From the NCBI GenBank assembly GCA_945952065.1, contig CAMFGY010000002.1, forward strand, positions 62,001 through 126,000: 64,000 nucleotides of DNA, written 5' to 3'. The notes under the pieces were generated by a model that saw nothing but the letters and a program-made list of their open reading frames with translations, was not told the DNA's origin and did not search any database. A program made the translations under genes and the position numbers. Below are positions 36,192 through 44,993 of the stretch, piece by piece; the first letter of the stretch is position 1, and each line of letters opens with the position of its first letter. The stretch is from an uncultured Burkholderiales bacterium. GTDB taxonomy: Bacteria; Pseudomonadota; Gammaproteobacteria; Burkholderiales; Burkholderiaceae_C.

Positions 36192-36333
36192 GCAAAAAAA
36201 ACTTACGCCCCCATACATGGGCGGAGCCCACCGGGGGGCAAGGCCCCCCGGCGGAAACCGTGTAAATCAACAATGACAGAGTGGACGAAGCATCACACCC
36301 TATTGATTTACATCCTAGCTAAGGATTCCTTGC
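36192..36333 (-). ncRNA. Candidate retron msr-msd RNA
   Basis: Upstream of the RT on its strand a 142-base segment is closed by a1/a2-like arms. GCAAGGAAUCCUUA (36333-36320) pairs with UAAGUUUUUUUUGC (36205-36192) over 12 of 14 positions, counting two G-U pairs. The a1 arm runs into TTAGC, as in classic retrons, which carry the branch guanosine there. Inside are a perfect 10-bp stem TGTAAATCAA/TTGATTTACA with a 32-base loop (36312-36261) and GC-rich hairpins CCGGGGGG/CCCCCCGG (36231-36251) and CGCC...CCAT/ATGG...GCG next to a2. The T8 tract could instead belong to a terminator, so the call is provisional. Confidence 0.5.
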
Positions 36334-36592
36334 GTCCCGCGCGGGAGATGATACGTTACAGCGCCTACTCCAAAATGGCGACGCGGCTAGGCGTGCCTGC
36401 GCATCGCTAACATTGCAGAACAGGCTTGGCAGGCTTCGAGGACAGGGCTTCGCCCTTAGCCCGCCGTAACCAATGCTAAGGGCTATTCGGCGGCACTGTC
36501 AGGTGCCGCTGAAAGAGGCAAGCCTTGTAGCAGCCTCCATCACAAGGGTGAAGGCTACTATCCATCACCCGCTTGCAATGGGCAAAGTTCAA
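36334..36592. other. Region between the RNA candidate and the anti-sigma gene
   Basis: This stretch holds a perfect 12-bp palindrome TCCCGCGCGGGA (36335-36346) right beside the RNA candidate and an inverted repeat GCCCTTAGC/GCTAAGGGC (36452-36460 and 36475-36483). No gene is seen. The repeat may act as a terminator for the anti-sigma gene, although no T tract follows. Confidence 0.5.
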
Positions 36593-37195
36593 TCAAGGCT
36601 TTGGTGTCGCTCCGACGCTTCGGCTTTGCAAAACCAGCTTGATGTGCCCGTCAACGACATCCGGCTCAATACGCTGTTCAGCCAGGTAGTCCAGTACGCC
36701 GGGAACGACTGTGATCGTCAAATCGATCTGACCCGCTTTAGGTCTGTGGATCTGCACCGAAGCGCCAGTGGCCTTGAGACCTTGCAGCAACTCGGTAAGC
36801 CGTACTTCGGGTTCCGCAACCAACATCACAGTAGATTGACCACCGGCACCGCGCATACGGAGGTGCTCATCTTCGGTACCAAACCCACCACCCCGCATCT
36901 GGAGCACCACGCCGACGCATAGGAACAAGCTTGCCGCCAAGCCCCAGGCGGTCGGTTGCCGCCACAACGGTGCACGGCGCAACAGGCCCGCCTGTTTCAG
37001 CCGAAACAGGCTTTGTTGAAAAAGTTGGTCGTCTGCAACTGGAACGTCCAGATCCTTCATCCTTGCTCGTCTTTGCAAGGCCCTTCGGACCGCCGCGGCC
37101 TCTTGATTTACTGAGGCAGAGGCATCCACATCTGGCCTACCCGCCAAGGCTGCTAGCCACTGGTCGTCTTCCGTGTTGTTGTTAGGCAAGGTCAT
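36593..37195 (-). CDS. Putative anti-sigma factor (membrane)
   Basis: This 200-residue protein has a cytoplasmic N-terminal part (1-80), one membrane helix at about 84-102 and a periplasmic domain of about 95 residues (TVMLVAEPEVRLTELLQGLKATGASVQIH). It starts 6 bases after an ECF sigma factor gene, the usual place for the cognate anti-sigma factor. No zinc-binding HxxxCxxC motif is present, so it is not a ZAS type. The assignment rests on topology and pairing. Confidence 0.65.
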   Translation of the reverse strand: MTLPNNNTEDDQWLAALAGRPDVDASASVNQEAAAVRRALQRRARMKDLDVPVADDQLFQQSLFRLKQAGLLRRAPLWRQPTAWGLAASLFLCVGVVLQMRGGGFGTEDEHLRMRGAGGQSTVMLVAEPEVRLTELLQGLKATGASVQIHRPKAGQIDLTITVVPGVLDYLAEQRIEPDVVDGHIKLVLQSRSVGATPKP

Positions 37196-37201
37196 GAGGG
37201 G

Positions 37202-37792
37202 TCAATCCGCCAGCAGTTCGCGGCAATGTGAAATAAATGGGAGAAGCTTCTTTTTGCATTGCGACAAATACTCCTTGGTTGCTGCAACGGTGCGGCCAAT
37301 GCGGTGACCGATTTCCTCGATGCTTTCGCCATCCATTTGCAAAACCAATGCATAAGCCCGATCAGGCAATTGCTCACCAAATTGCATCAAGCCAGCATCC
37401 ACGCACTCATCGACGCTGGCCTGCTTTGAATTGCAGATGCCATTGCTGGGGACGGCGGCCGCCCTCGACGCGAGCTCGTCCCATTGTTCGTCGTTCATGG
37501 CCACTTCAACTTCGTGCTGGCGACCGTGCTTGCGCTGATGATCAATCAAGCAATTTCTAGCAATCTGCCACACCCAAGCCTTTGCAGCGCCCGCGCCCGA
37601 GTAGCCGTTGGCGTTCTTCACGACCTTCAAGATGGTTTCTTGGAAAACATCCTTGGCCTCGTCGGCGCTCGTTCCCTTGTGAACAAGCCATCGCAGGATT
37701 GGCTGAGAAAACTTTTCGTAAAACAGCTTGAGCGCCCTCTGTTGAGGTGCGCCAGCGAGGGCAAGGCTTTGGATGATCTCTTCTTCGGACAT
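37202..37792 (-). CDS. ECF-type RNA polymerase sigma factor
   Basis: This protein of about 196 residues has region 2 with LKLFYEKFSQPILRWL, DEAKDVFQETILKVVK and WVWQIARNCLIDHQRK. Region 4 ends with GESIEEIGHRIGRTVAATKEYLSQCKKKL (outline). These are the two DNA/RNAP-binding domains of ECF sigma factors. The ATG at 37792 is used; a GTG at 37819 is also open. The membrane protein gene behind it is the likely anti-sigma. The pair may control cargo genes in response to an envelope signal, but no matching promoter was identified. Confidence 0.82.
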   Translation of the reverse strand: MSEEEIIQSLALAGAPQQRALKLFYEKFSQPILRWLVHKGTSADEAKDVFQETILKVVKNANGYSGAGAAKAWVWQIARNCLIDHQRKHGRQHEVEVAMNDEQWDELASRAAAVPSNGICNSKQASVDECVDAGLMQFGEQLPDRAYALVLQMDGESIEEIGHRIGRTVAATKEYLSQCKKKLLPFISHCRELLAD

Positions 37793-37991
37793 GGCCCTGG
37801 AAAACAATGTTGCTGTCACAGGGCCAGATTATGAGTCGCGTGGCTTAAGGCGAGTCTTGCCGCTTCAGGTCAGACTGGAATGTCTTGCGCCCAGGTGTCG
37901 ACGGACAAACAGGCCGCAGCACCCCATAAGCAGAGCCCGAGCCACACCCGCCATGCGCGAGGCGAGGTCCGACTCAACGCCAAGCCACACA

Positions 37992-38285
37992 TCAGTGCCT
38001 TCGCACATGCTTGTTGCCATGGCGCTTGCCGACCGTGATTACAGCGCCGTCGACACTGCTTTGCACGAGATAGCAACGCAGAAACTCGGACATGCGTCGA
38101 ACCGGATCCCTACCAATATCGCGCTCAAGGCTGCGCACGGCCTGTGGCGTGAAGTAGCGAACGATGCCGCCGTGGCCATCGAACTGCTCTTCGCCGTAGT
38201 CCAGCAGCCAGTGGCTGATCAGGGGTGGAATGCCGCGTTGCTGGCTGCGCCGCTGAGCGTGGAGTGTGTTGGAAGAGCTTGGCAT
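37992..38285 (-). CDS. Small hypothetical protein
   Basis: This 97-residue protein contains HAQRRSQQRGIPPLISHWLLDYG, then GIVRYFTPQAVRSLERD and ends VITVGKRHGNKHVRRH. I have seen such sequences as small conserved proteins related in layout to DUF4258-like RNase-fold toxins, but this is a weak recollection. The start has an AAGGA site 7 bases upstream. It stands alone next to the sigma-factor operon. Confidence 0.6.
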   Translation of the reverse strand: MPSSSNTLHAQRRSQQRGIPPLISHWLLDYGEEQFDGHGGIVRYFTPQAVRSLERDIGRDPVRRMSEFLRCYLVQSSVDGAVITVGKRHGNKHVRRH

Positions 38286-38514
38286 GGTGGGTCCTTTGTT
38301 GCGGCAGCCGAAGGCCGAGCCGCCGCTTGATAGGTCTGGAATGGCCTTCACTCCAGTGACGGCGGCCAAGTGAAAAAGTCAGGGCTCGATTCGAGCGGCA
38401 GCAAATTTGAAAAGTGAAAAAGTTTTTTCCTGTTTGGCCTGACCTTTTTGACAAGCGTTTGTCTCTTGAGCATGGACCTCGATTGGCGTGGTCCGGAACC
38501 GCTGGAGATGAACG

Positions 38515-39159
38515 ATGAATCTGAAGAAGCTCTTGTCTTGGCCTGCTGGCCGCGCCACTCGCCAAAGTTGGACTCAGCAACCTACGGCATGCGATCAACT
38601 CCGGCCGGATGCAGGCGGGCAAGTGAATGCAGCCCCTTTAAGCAATAGCAACGTAGTTTTCCTGCCTGCGGCGAATGCCGGGCTAAGTGAGCATGAGTCG
38701 GTAGCGGACTCATCGTCGTTTGAGAAAGCCGCGCCCGAACCTGCTAAGCGCAAAGGCCTGGTGGATGCCGAGGAGTTGCAAGCCTTCTGGCGCGACAACT
38801 ACTTTGGGCTGGGCCGCCATAACGGCGCTCAACATCACTCTTCCGCCGCAATGGAGTTGGGCTGCCAAGCGGTGATTGCGAAGCTGCAAAACATCTTGAC
38901 CGGGCTGCTGGTTCGGCGCCAAGCCAAGCATGACGCCTTGCAAATCAAGGTGCTGGAGGTGGCGAGCTCAAGTGCCGATATGGCCGCCAAGCTGAGGCTC
39001 GCTTGCGATCACTTGGAACGCGATATGGCCGAGTTGCGAGAGCAATCGGTGTTGGCGGGTCAGGGGCGGGGTTGGGTGTTGGCGGCACTAAACGACTATC
39101 GACTCGGCTTTGACCGCGGTATGCGGGCGGCCTTGGACTTTGAACTGCTTAGCGAATAA
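38515..39159 (+). CDS. Hypothetical protein preceding a DUF4407-like gene
   Basis: This 214-residue soluble protein has an unstructured first third and a helical, coiled-coil-like end (VLEVASSSADMAAKLRLACDHLERDMAELREQ, outline). GGAGA precedes the ATG at about 8 bases. It is followed after 13 bases by a DUF4407-like membrane protein, so the two form an operon. No domain was recognised. The helical end may pair with the coiled coil of its neighbour. Confidence 0.6.
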   Translation: MNLKKLLSWPAGRATRQSWTQQPTACDQLRPDAGGQVNAAPLSNSNVVFLPAANAGLSEHESVADSSSFEKAAPEPAKRKGLVDAEELQAFWRDNYFGLGRHNGAQHHSSAAMELGCQAVIAKLQNILTGLLVRRQAKHDALQIKVLEVASSSADMAAKLRLACDHLERDMAELREQSVLAGQGRGWVLAALNDYRLGFDRGMRAALDFELLSE

Positions 39160-39172
39160 CAAGGAGTTGGCC

Positions 39173-40099
39173 ATGCGAATTTCTTCCTATTTGTGCCATG
39201 TGGTGGGCGAATCGCCCGAAGTGGCTGCCCGTCTGCACGACTCCAGCATCCGCCGACTGAAGGCCTTTGCGATTGCCATCCATCTGCCTGTGGCTCTTTG
39301 GGCGGTTAGCGCCTATGTGGTCGCGTCGCGGGTGTTTGGGCTCGAAACACAAAGCAGTGTTGCAAGTGCGGTGCTGGCTGCTATGTTCATTTACTGCCTA
39401 GAGCGCTTGGTGCTGGCCACGCCAAAAACCTGGCCGGTGAATCTGGCCAGAATCGTCATTGGTTTTGTGATCGCCACCCTGGGTTCTTCACTGTTTGACC
39501 TGGTCATCTTTGAGCGCGAGATCGTTAAACAGCTACGCCAGGCGAGCGAGGCCAAGGCCACGCACGACTTTGATGTGGCGATCAAGGAGCAACGTGCAAA
39601 CTTGGAGCGGCAAAAGGCTGATTGGCTTAAAGCACAGGGCGCAGCGAATTGCGAAGCCAATGGCACCTGCGGCAGCGGCATACGAAGCCTTGGGCCGGTC
39701 TACAAGCAACTCGCTCGCCAGGCCGAATTGCTCAGGCAGGAATATGTCCAGACTCAGACCCGGCTGGAAAAGATGACCCTGGAGCATTCGAGTTCAATGG
39801 CACGTTTGCGAATCTCCCCCGAAGCCGAAGAGCAGGCCGGATTGTTAGCTCGGCTGGAAGCATTGCATCAATACACCGACGACAACAAGGTAGCGAGGAT
39901 GGCGTGGTGGGCCTTCTTCTTGCTGGTGCTGTTTCTAGAACTGACGGTGGTGCTGTCCAAGTTGGTCTTTGGTGAAACCGTAGATGACCAAATCAGCGTG
40001 ATGCGTGAGCAGTTGAGCCACCACAAGGCCCAAGCCTACAAGGACGCCATCACATCGCCGGTGGCAAGTGCTCAGCTTCTACTGGATTCATCGTGCTGA
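39173..40099 (+). CDS. DUF4407-like coiled-coil membrane protein
   Basis: This 308-residue protein has helices near residues 35-55, 60-78 and 85-107, a long charged coiled coil (about 113-235) interrupted by a small Cys-containing loop NCEANGTCGSG, and a last membrane helix at about 243-265 (WWAFFLLVLFLELTVVL). This is the layout of DUF4407 proteins. The ATG 39173 has an AAGGAG site; the earlier in-frame start is rejected. Its function is unknown. It could be a sensor or scaffold for neighbouring protease genes. Confidence 0.72.
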   Translation: MRISSYLCHVVGESPEVAARLHDSSIRRLKAFAIAIHLPVALWAVSAYVVASRVFGLETQSSVASAVLAAMFIYCLERLVLATPKTWPVNLARIVIGFVIATLGSSLFDLVIFEREIVKQLRQASEAKATHDFDVAIKEQRANLERQKADWLKAQGAANCEANGTCGSGIRSLGPVYKQLARQAELLRQEYVQTQTRLEKMTLEHSSSMARLRISPEAEEQAGLLARLEALHQYTDDNKVARMAWWAFFLLVLFLELTVVLSKLVFGETVDDQISVMREQLSHHKAQAYKDAITSPVASAQLLLDSSC

Positions 40100-40240
40100 T
40101 GAGCGTGCTGCGTCGGTGAATGTGTGAGCTGACTTACCCCGTTCTCGCTCACTCGAACTTGTGCACGGCAGTTCAATTATTGGCAGAGGCCAATAAATAT
40201 TTCATCCCTCGCGATCATCGAAAATCAATTAACAAAACTC

Positions 40241-40843
40241 ATGAAAAAACAATTCTTTCTCATTGCCCTTCCGACCATCTTGCTTCTAAGTGGCTGCCAA
40301 AACATGATGAAAACAATGTTCGCGCACATTCGAATAGACAACTTCGAGACTGCCGCCATCGCAAAAGCAAATGCGGCCACGAATTTTTGCCTTTCTCAAA
40401 ATAAAATGAATCGGCAAAATGCATATGAATTCTCCACGGTCGCAGCAGAACTACTGGATTTGGTTGTTTTTGATAATGAATTCTACAAAGCATCCTATGA
40501 GGGAAATATTTCGATGCTGAATGAATTTAATCTGAAAGACCCAGCTGGTGCTGCTCCAGCGTGTCTGCAGTTGGAAAGCAAGTTACCTGAGATGACCGCA
40601 AAACTACTGAGCAACTATAGAAGTTATTCGAAACAACTTGGCGCAGCAAGGTCCGAAGAAAGTCGCAGACTCGTTGAAACAATGAGCAATTTCAGGGTGC
40701 CAAACACACCAACTCCGCAGATGAATTTTCCAAGCGTCGGATACTCTAAAGAGCCCTCGCCCACGCAGCATTTCTTGGTTAATACAAAGAGTGGGCTGAC
40801 GCAGTGCAAAGTGACAAAAAGCAATTTTGTTTTCTGCCTTTAA
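40241..40843 (+). CDS. Putative lipoprotein
   Basis: This 200-residue protein has a short signal and lipobox (LLLSGC, C19). The mature part is helical with Cys pairs and no known domain. Lysine- and asparagine-rich codon use and AT-rich sequence contrast with the rest of the window and point to foreign origin. It lies between the DUF4407-like gene and the TPR-CHAT gene. Confidence 0.65.
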   Translation: MKKQFFLIALPTILLLSGCQNMMKTMFAHIRIDNFETAAIAKANAATNFCLSQNKMNRQNAYEFSTVAAELLDLVVFDNEFYKASYEGNISMLNEFNLKDPAGAAPACLQLESKLPEMTAKLLSNYRSYSKQLGAARSEESRRLVETMSNFRVPNTPTPQMNFPSVGYSKEPSPTQHFLVNTKSGLTQCKVTKSNFVFCL

Positions 40844-41132
40844 CGAGTGTTACTGGGGTAAATTGCCAACAATCTGGGTGGCGCAGCTCGGATTGGCAAA
40901 GAAGGTGGCTGTACTGGTGCTCTTGCCAACTCCGTGTTGTTTTTCAGGCGCCAGCTATTCGTAGCGTCGCTGGGCATGCTTGCACCAACATGAAGTCCGG
41001 CCTTGCCTGTCGCAAGAAAGCCCCATTGAGCACCATGAGGCTGAAGTAGACGTCATCAGGCGCGAGATGCTCAAAGTGAGCTGTCAACTATGCTAGGCCT
41101 GCGTGCAATGAGCACCGCCACCAATTTAAAAA
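40844..41132. other. Gap before the TPR-CHAT gene
   Basis: No gene or clear regulatory element was recognised in this 289-base gap. Confidence 0.4.
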
Positions 41133-44100
41133 ATGCTTCGATTTATCCGAAATTCGGCTCTAGCCATTTGGCTTTGCATGTTTTTTGCTACAAATTTTGC
41201 TTTGGCTTCAGGCAATGAGTGGCAGTCACTTGTGGATGAGCACGCAACCTTTACGAGACTGGGTCAGCATGAACGAGCTCTTAACGTTGCACTCCAGTCG
41301 CTAGCGTTGGCTGAAGCAGATACGAATATGAGTCGAGAAAATCTGGCGATGAGTCATTACTTGCTGGGATCAACATACAGCGGACTCGGCCAATATGACA
41401 AGGCGCTGCCACATCTGCAACGCGCTTTGGCCATCGTTGAGAAAACCTTCGGCCCTGGCCACTCAAACACAGCTCTTCTACTGAGTAATTTAGCCGAGAC
41501 CCATCGCCATCTCGCGCAGTTTGACCAGGCACTGCCACTTCAAAAACGTGCGGTGGAAATATATGAGAAAAATTATGGCCCCGAGCATCAGGCAACCGCA
41601 GTTAGTCTGAGCAATCTTGCCTTAACCTACACGGAACGTGCAGAATTTGATAGAGCCCTGCCGCTTCAGCAACGTGCTTTGATAATCCTTGAAAAAACCG
41701 TTGGCCCCGAACACTCAGATACTGCTCTACTCCTAAATAATCTTGCCGAAACCCACCGTTCTCTTGCTCAGTTTGATCAGGCACTTTCACTCCAACACCG
41801 TGCGCTGGAAATTTATGAGAAAAACTTCGGCCCGAATCACCCGAACACTGCGACCACTTTGAACAATTTGGGCGCAATTTACAGCCAGGTCTCTGAATAC
41901 GAAAAGGCACTGCCACTTCTAAGACGTGCCTTGATCATTCGCGAGAATGTACTTGGCCCCGAGCACCCTGTTACCGCAAGTAGCCTGAACAATTTGGCCG
42001 AAGCTTATGGCGAGCTCGCCCAACATGACAAGGCGCTGCCGCTTCTAGAGCGGGCATTGGCTATTAGTGAGCAGGTACTCGGTTCCGAACATCCGGACAC
42101 GGCTTGGATTTTGGGCAACTTGGGTTCAATCTACGACGCCCTCGCCCTGTATGAAAAAGCGCTACCGCTTCATCAACGTGTGTTGGCCATCCGAGAAAAA
42201 AACCTCGGCCCAGAGCACCTTGCCACCGCAAAGGCGCTGATCAACCTAGCATCAACGTACGGCAATATTGCTAGGCATGACAAGGCACTACCTCTCGAAC
42301 AACGTGCATTGTCCATCCATGAGAATATCCTCGGCCCCGAGCACCCAGATACTGCTTGGAGTCTCAATAATCTCGCCCTGACCTACCTACACCTCGCGCA
42401 ATATGAAAAGTCACTGCCACTTTATGAGCGTGCGTTGGCCATCAACGAGATAACCCTCGGGCCGCGGAACCCGGCAACTGCAACGAGTCTGAGTAATCTG
42501 GCCTCCACCTACAAAAAACTCTCTCAGTTTGACAAGGTGTTGCCACTTGAACAACGAGCCTTTGGAGTTTTTGTAGCAGCCCTCGGCCTCGAACACCCTC
42601 GCACTGCGCGGATGCAGAGCAATCTCGCGATCACTTTGGTCGGCATGGGGCAACCTGATTTGGCAATTGCATTCTTGAAATCCGCAGTCAATGTATATCA
42701 AGACCAGCGCGGCCAGGCTTCTCGAATCACCCCTCCCGCGTTACGCCACTACACGGAGTCGGTGACTCAGGTCTACGAAGACCTCGCAGCTCTTCTAATT
42801 GACAAAGGCCTGCTGCCCGATGCCCAGTTGGTCCTAGATATGCTGAAAGAAAACGAGCAATTCGAGTTCATCCGACGCAGCAGCAATGCAGACCCGCGCC
42901 TCACCCGCATTGGATACACCAGCACCGAACAAATTTGGATGACCCGCTATCGGCAGATTGCCGACCGCTTGGTGACGCTGGGGCTTGAAGAGCAATCACT
43001 TCAGAAACAGGAAAAACTTGGCCTGAGTGCTGAGCAAAAGCAGCGCCAAAAGGGTTTGGCCTCTGACTTGCGCGTGGCACAAGCCGCGTTTGAGTCCTTC
43101 CTGAAGGAAATGCAGGAGAGCTTTGCCCGCCAAGGTCCGGCCAAAACTGCCGAGGTCAACGAAACCAGCAAGGTGGCCTTGCGGGGGTTGCAAGGCCTGC
43201 TCAAGGAAATCGGTCAGGACTCGGTGTTGCTGCAGTATTACGTCACCGACAGCAAGGTGGGCATGCTGCTGACCACATCGGGCATGCAATTGGCGCGCAG
43301 CACCGAGGTGAGAGCCAAGGATCTTAATCGCCAGATCTCCGAATTCCGCCGCTTGCTGCGTGACCCCAAATCCGATGCGCTGAAAGCGTCCCAGGCGCTG
43401 TACCAGTTGTTACTTGCCCCGGTGGCGCAAGACCTGGAACAGGCGGGCGCGAAAACCGTGATGCTGTCACTGGATGGCGCGCTACGCTATCTGCCGTTCG
43501 GCGCCTTGCATGATGGGCAGCGCTACCTGATGCAGCGCTGGAATTTGCCCATGTACACCAATGTGACCAGAAATCGCTTGCGCGATGCCGCGACGCCTCA
43601 GTGGCAGGCCGCAGGCTTGGGCGTCACGCAGGCGCTGGGTGAGTTTGTTGCACTGCCAGCGGTAAGGGCCGAGATGGGCAGCATCATCAAAGCGGGCGGC
43701 AAAGGCATATTGCCAGGCGAGGTCTATCTAGATGAAGCGTTTACCGCTCAGCGGTTCAAGGACGTGAGTCAACGTCCGTTTCAACTGCTGCATGTGGCCA
43801 GTCATTTCAGGTTCAGCCCCGGCACAGAGGTCAATTCATTCTTGCTGCTTGGCGACGGCCAGCAACTCACGCTGGGTGACATTCGTACCCAAAACTACCG
43901 CTTCGACAACGTTGACCTGCTCACGCTGTCAGCCTGCGACACGGGATTGGGCGGTGGCCGTGATGCGCAGGGGCGTGAAATCGAAGGTTTTGGCGTGATT
44001 GCGCAGCAGCAAGGAGCCAAAGCCGTGCTGGCCACACTGTGGCCGGTAGCCGACCAGAGCACGGCTATCTTGATGGCCGAGATGTATAGACGCCGGCAAG

Positions 44101-44219
44101 ACCACCGCCTGACGAAGATTGAGTCGCTGCGACAGGCCCAGCTGTCACTGCTCGGACAAAGCCGCTACGCCCACCCATTTTATTGGGCACCTTTTGTTTT
44201 GATGGGCAACTGGAAGTAA
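41133..44219 (+). CDS. Secreted or envelope TPR-CHAT protease
   Basis: This 1028-residue protein has a signal peptide (ending FALAS near residue 26), about ten 42-residue TPR units of the kinesin-light-chain type (residues about 50-500, repeated phrase ALPLxxRALxIxExxLGPEHPxTA), a helical spacer, and a C-terminal CHAT domain. The catalytic pair is visible: H891 in HVASHF and C935 in LSACDTG. The TPR part is likely a protein-sensing array and the CHAT domain a caspase-like peptidase. Together with the caspase-like gene at 33622 this gives two clan-CD peptidases in one element. No gene overlaps it on the same strand. Confidence 0.88.
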   Translation: MLRFIRNSALAIWLCMFFATNFALASGNEWQSLVDEHATFTRLGQHERALNVALQSLALAEADTNMSRENLAMSHYLLGSTYSGLGQYDKALPHLQRALAIVEKTFGPGHSNTALLLSNLAETHRHLAQFDQALPLQKRAVEIYEKNYGPEHQATAVSLSNLALTYTERAEFDRALPLQQRALIILEKTVGPEHSDTALLLNNLAETHRSLAQFDQALSLQHRALEIYEKNFGPNHPNTATTLNNLGAIYSQVSEYEKALPLLRRALIIRENVLGPEHPVTASSLNNLAEAYGELAQHDKALPLLERALAISEQVLGSEHPDTAWILGNLGSIYDALALYEKALPLHQRVLAIREKNLGPEHLATAKALINLASTYGNIARHDKALPLEQRALSIHENILGPEHPDTAWSLNNLALTYLHLAQYEKSLPLYERALAINEITLGPRNPATATSLSNLASTYKKLSQFDKVLPLEQRAFGVFVAALGLEHPRTARMQSNLAITLVGMGQPDLAIAFLKSAVNVYQDQRGQASRITPPALRHYTESVTQVYEDLAALLIDKGLLPDAQLVLDMLKENEQFEFIRRSSNADPRLTRIGYTSTEQIWMTRYRQIADRLVTLGLEEQSLQKQEKLGLSAEQKQRQKGLASDLRVAQAAFESFLKEMQESFARQGPAKTAEVNETSKVALRGLQGLLKEIGQDSVLLQYYVTDSKVGMLLTTSGMQLARSTEVRAKDLNRQISEFRRLLRDPKSDALKASQALYQLLLAPVAQDLEQAGAKTVMLSLDGALRYLPFGALHDGQRYLMQRWNLPMYTNVTRNRLRDAATPQWQAAGLGVTQALGEFVALPAVRAEMGSIIKAGGKGILPGEVYLDEAFTAQRFKDVSQRPFQLLHVASHFRFSPGTEVNSFLLLGDGQQLTLGDIRTQNYRFDNVDLLTLSACDTGLGGGRDAQGREIEGFGVIAQQQGAKAVLATLWPVADQSTAILMAEMYRRRQDHRLTKIESLRQAQLSLLGQSRYAHPFYWAPFVLMGNWK

Positions 44220-44277
44220 TGCCGCGCGCATGACGAGTCGCTTACAAGAAAGGGCCGAGCCGCCCGCCACGGGGCGG

Positions 44278-44982
44278 TCAGAGGTCAAGTCCGCGCTGAT
44301 ACAAACCTATGGCTCCTTTCGCCTCGCTGCGAACGAACGCAAACGCTTTTTCAAGCGTTTTGTCCCCAATTCCTTCGACTTTCGCCAGTTGGTTCAACTG
44401 GCGCATATTTGGGTTTTCAAGCGCAACCCGGATGCGATTGATGTAGTCGGCCCTTAGGCCAGTGACGCTTTTCAGATCCTCAAGTGCCAAGGTCAACATG
44501 CGTTCTTTAAATCTATCAAAAACATCGTCCAGCGCCATCGGGTCGTAACGGTAGATTTCGACTCGGATGTGGCAATTGCGCAAATAGGATTCCATTATTT
44601 CAATCGAGCGGGCTCCCTCCAAGCCGCCATTCTGTGCACCGAGCACGGGGAAGGCAATAGATTCAACGCCCCTGGCTTCATAGGTGTCCATGAATTTACG
44701 AAGCCCAGCATGAAGGTACTCCTCTTTGGTAGGGTACTTCCAGTGCTGCTTGGTTGGGAAGTTCAATATCCATCGCTCGGGTGCTTTGTAAATCCACAAG
44801 GTGCCGATACTAATCTTGCCATCTTTGCAGAGGCTTGAATATTGTTCATACATAGCCGGGTAACGCAACCTGCACTCCAGGGCAATACCCGCACCCATGA
44901 CACCAACACAATTGATTGTATTGACAATTGTCTGGCATTTGCTCGTGAAAATATTGCCGCTGATGATTCGCAATTCAGACAT
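44278..44982 (-). CDS. darG: DarG macrodomain antitoxin
   Basis: This 234-residue protein has an N-terminal macrodomain (NTINCVGVMGAGIALE at 21-36, ILNFPTKQHWK near 72-82, GAQNGGL near 114-120) and a C-terminal helical domain (about 150-234). DarG removes ADP-ribose from thymidine in DNA, reversing DarT. The gene starts 11 bases after darT on the same strand. The C-terminal domain is shorter than the toxin-binding domain of some DarGs. The pair should act as toxin-antitoxin and possibly as phage defence. Confidence 0.87.
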   Translation of the reverse strand: MSELRIISGNIFTSKCQTIVNTINCVGVMGAGIALECRLRYPAMYEQYSSLCKDGKISIGTLWIYKAPERWILNFPTKQHWKYPTKEEYLHAGLRKFMDTYEARGVESIAFPVLGAQNGGLEGARSIEIMESYLRNCHIRVEIYRYDPMALDDVFDRFKERMLTLALEDLKSVTGLRADYINRIRVALENPNMRQLNQLAKVEGIGDKTLEKAFAFVRSEAKGAIGLYQRGLDL

Positions 44983-44993
44983 TAGCCAAATCC

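Noticed and set aside
35395-36273. Longer RT start at 36273
   Set aside because: The extra 35 residues are encoded by the GC-rich hairpins of the RNA candidate and do not resemble RT sequence; ATG 36168 fits the family start.
36452-36483. Integron attC site
   Set aside because: The hairpin lacks the GTTRRRY and RYYYAAC core sites, and no integrase or cassette array is present.
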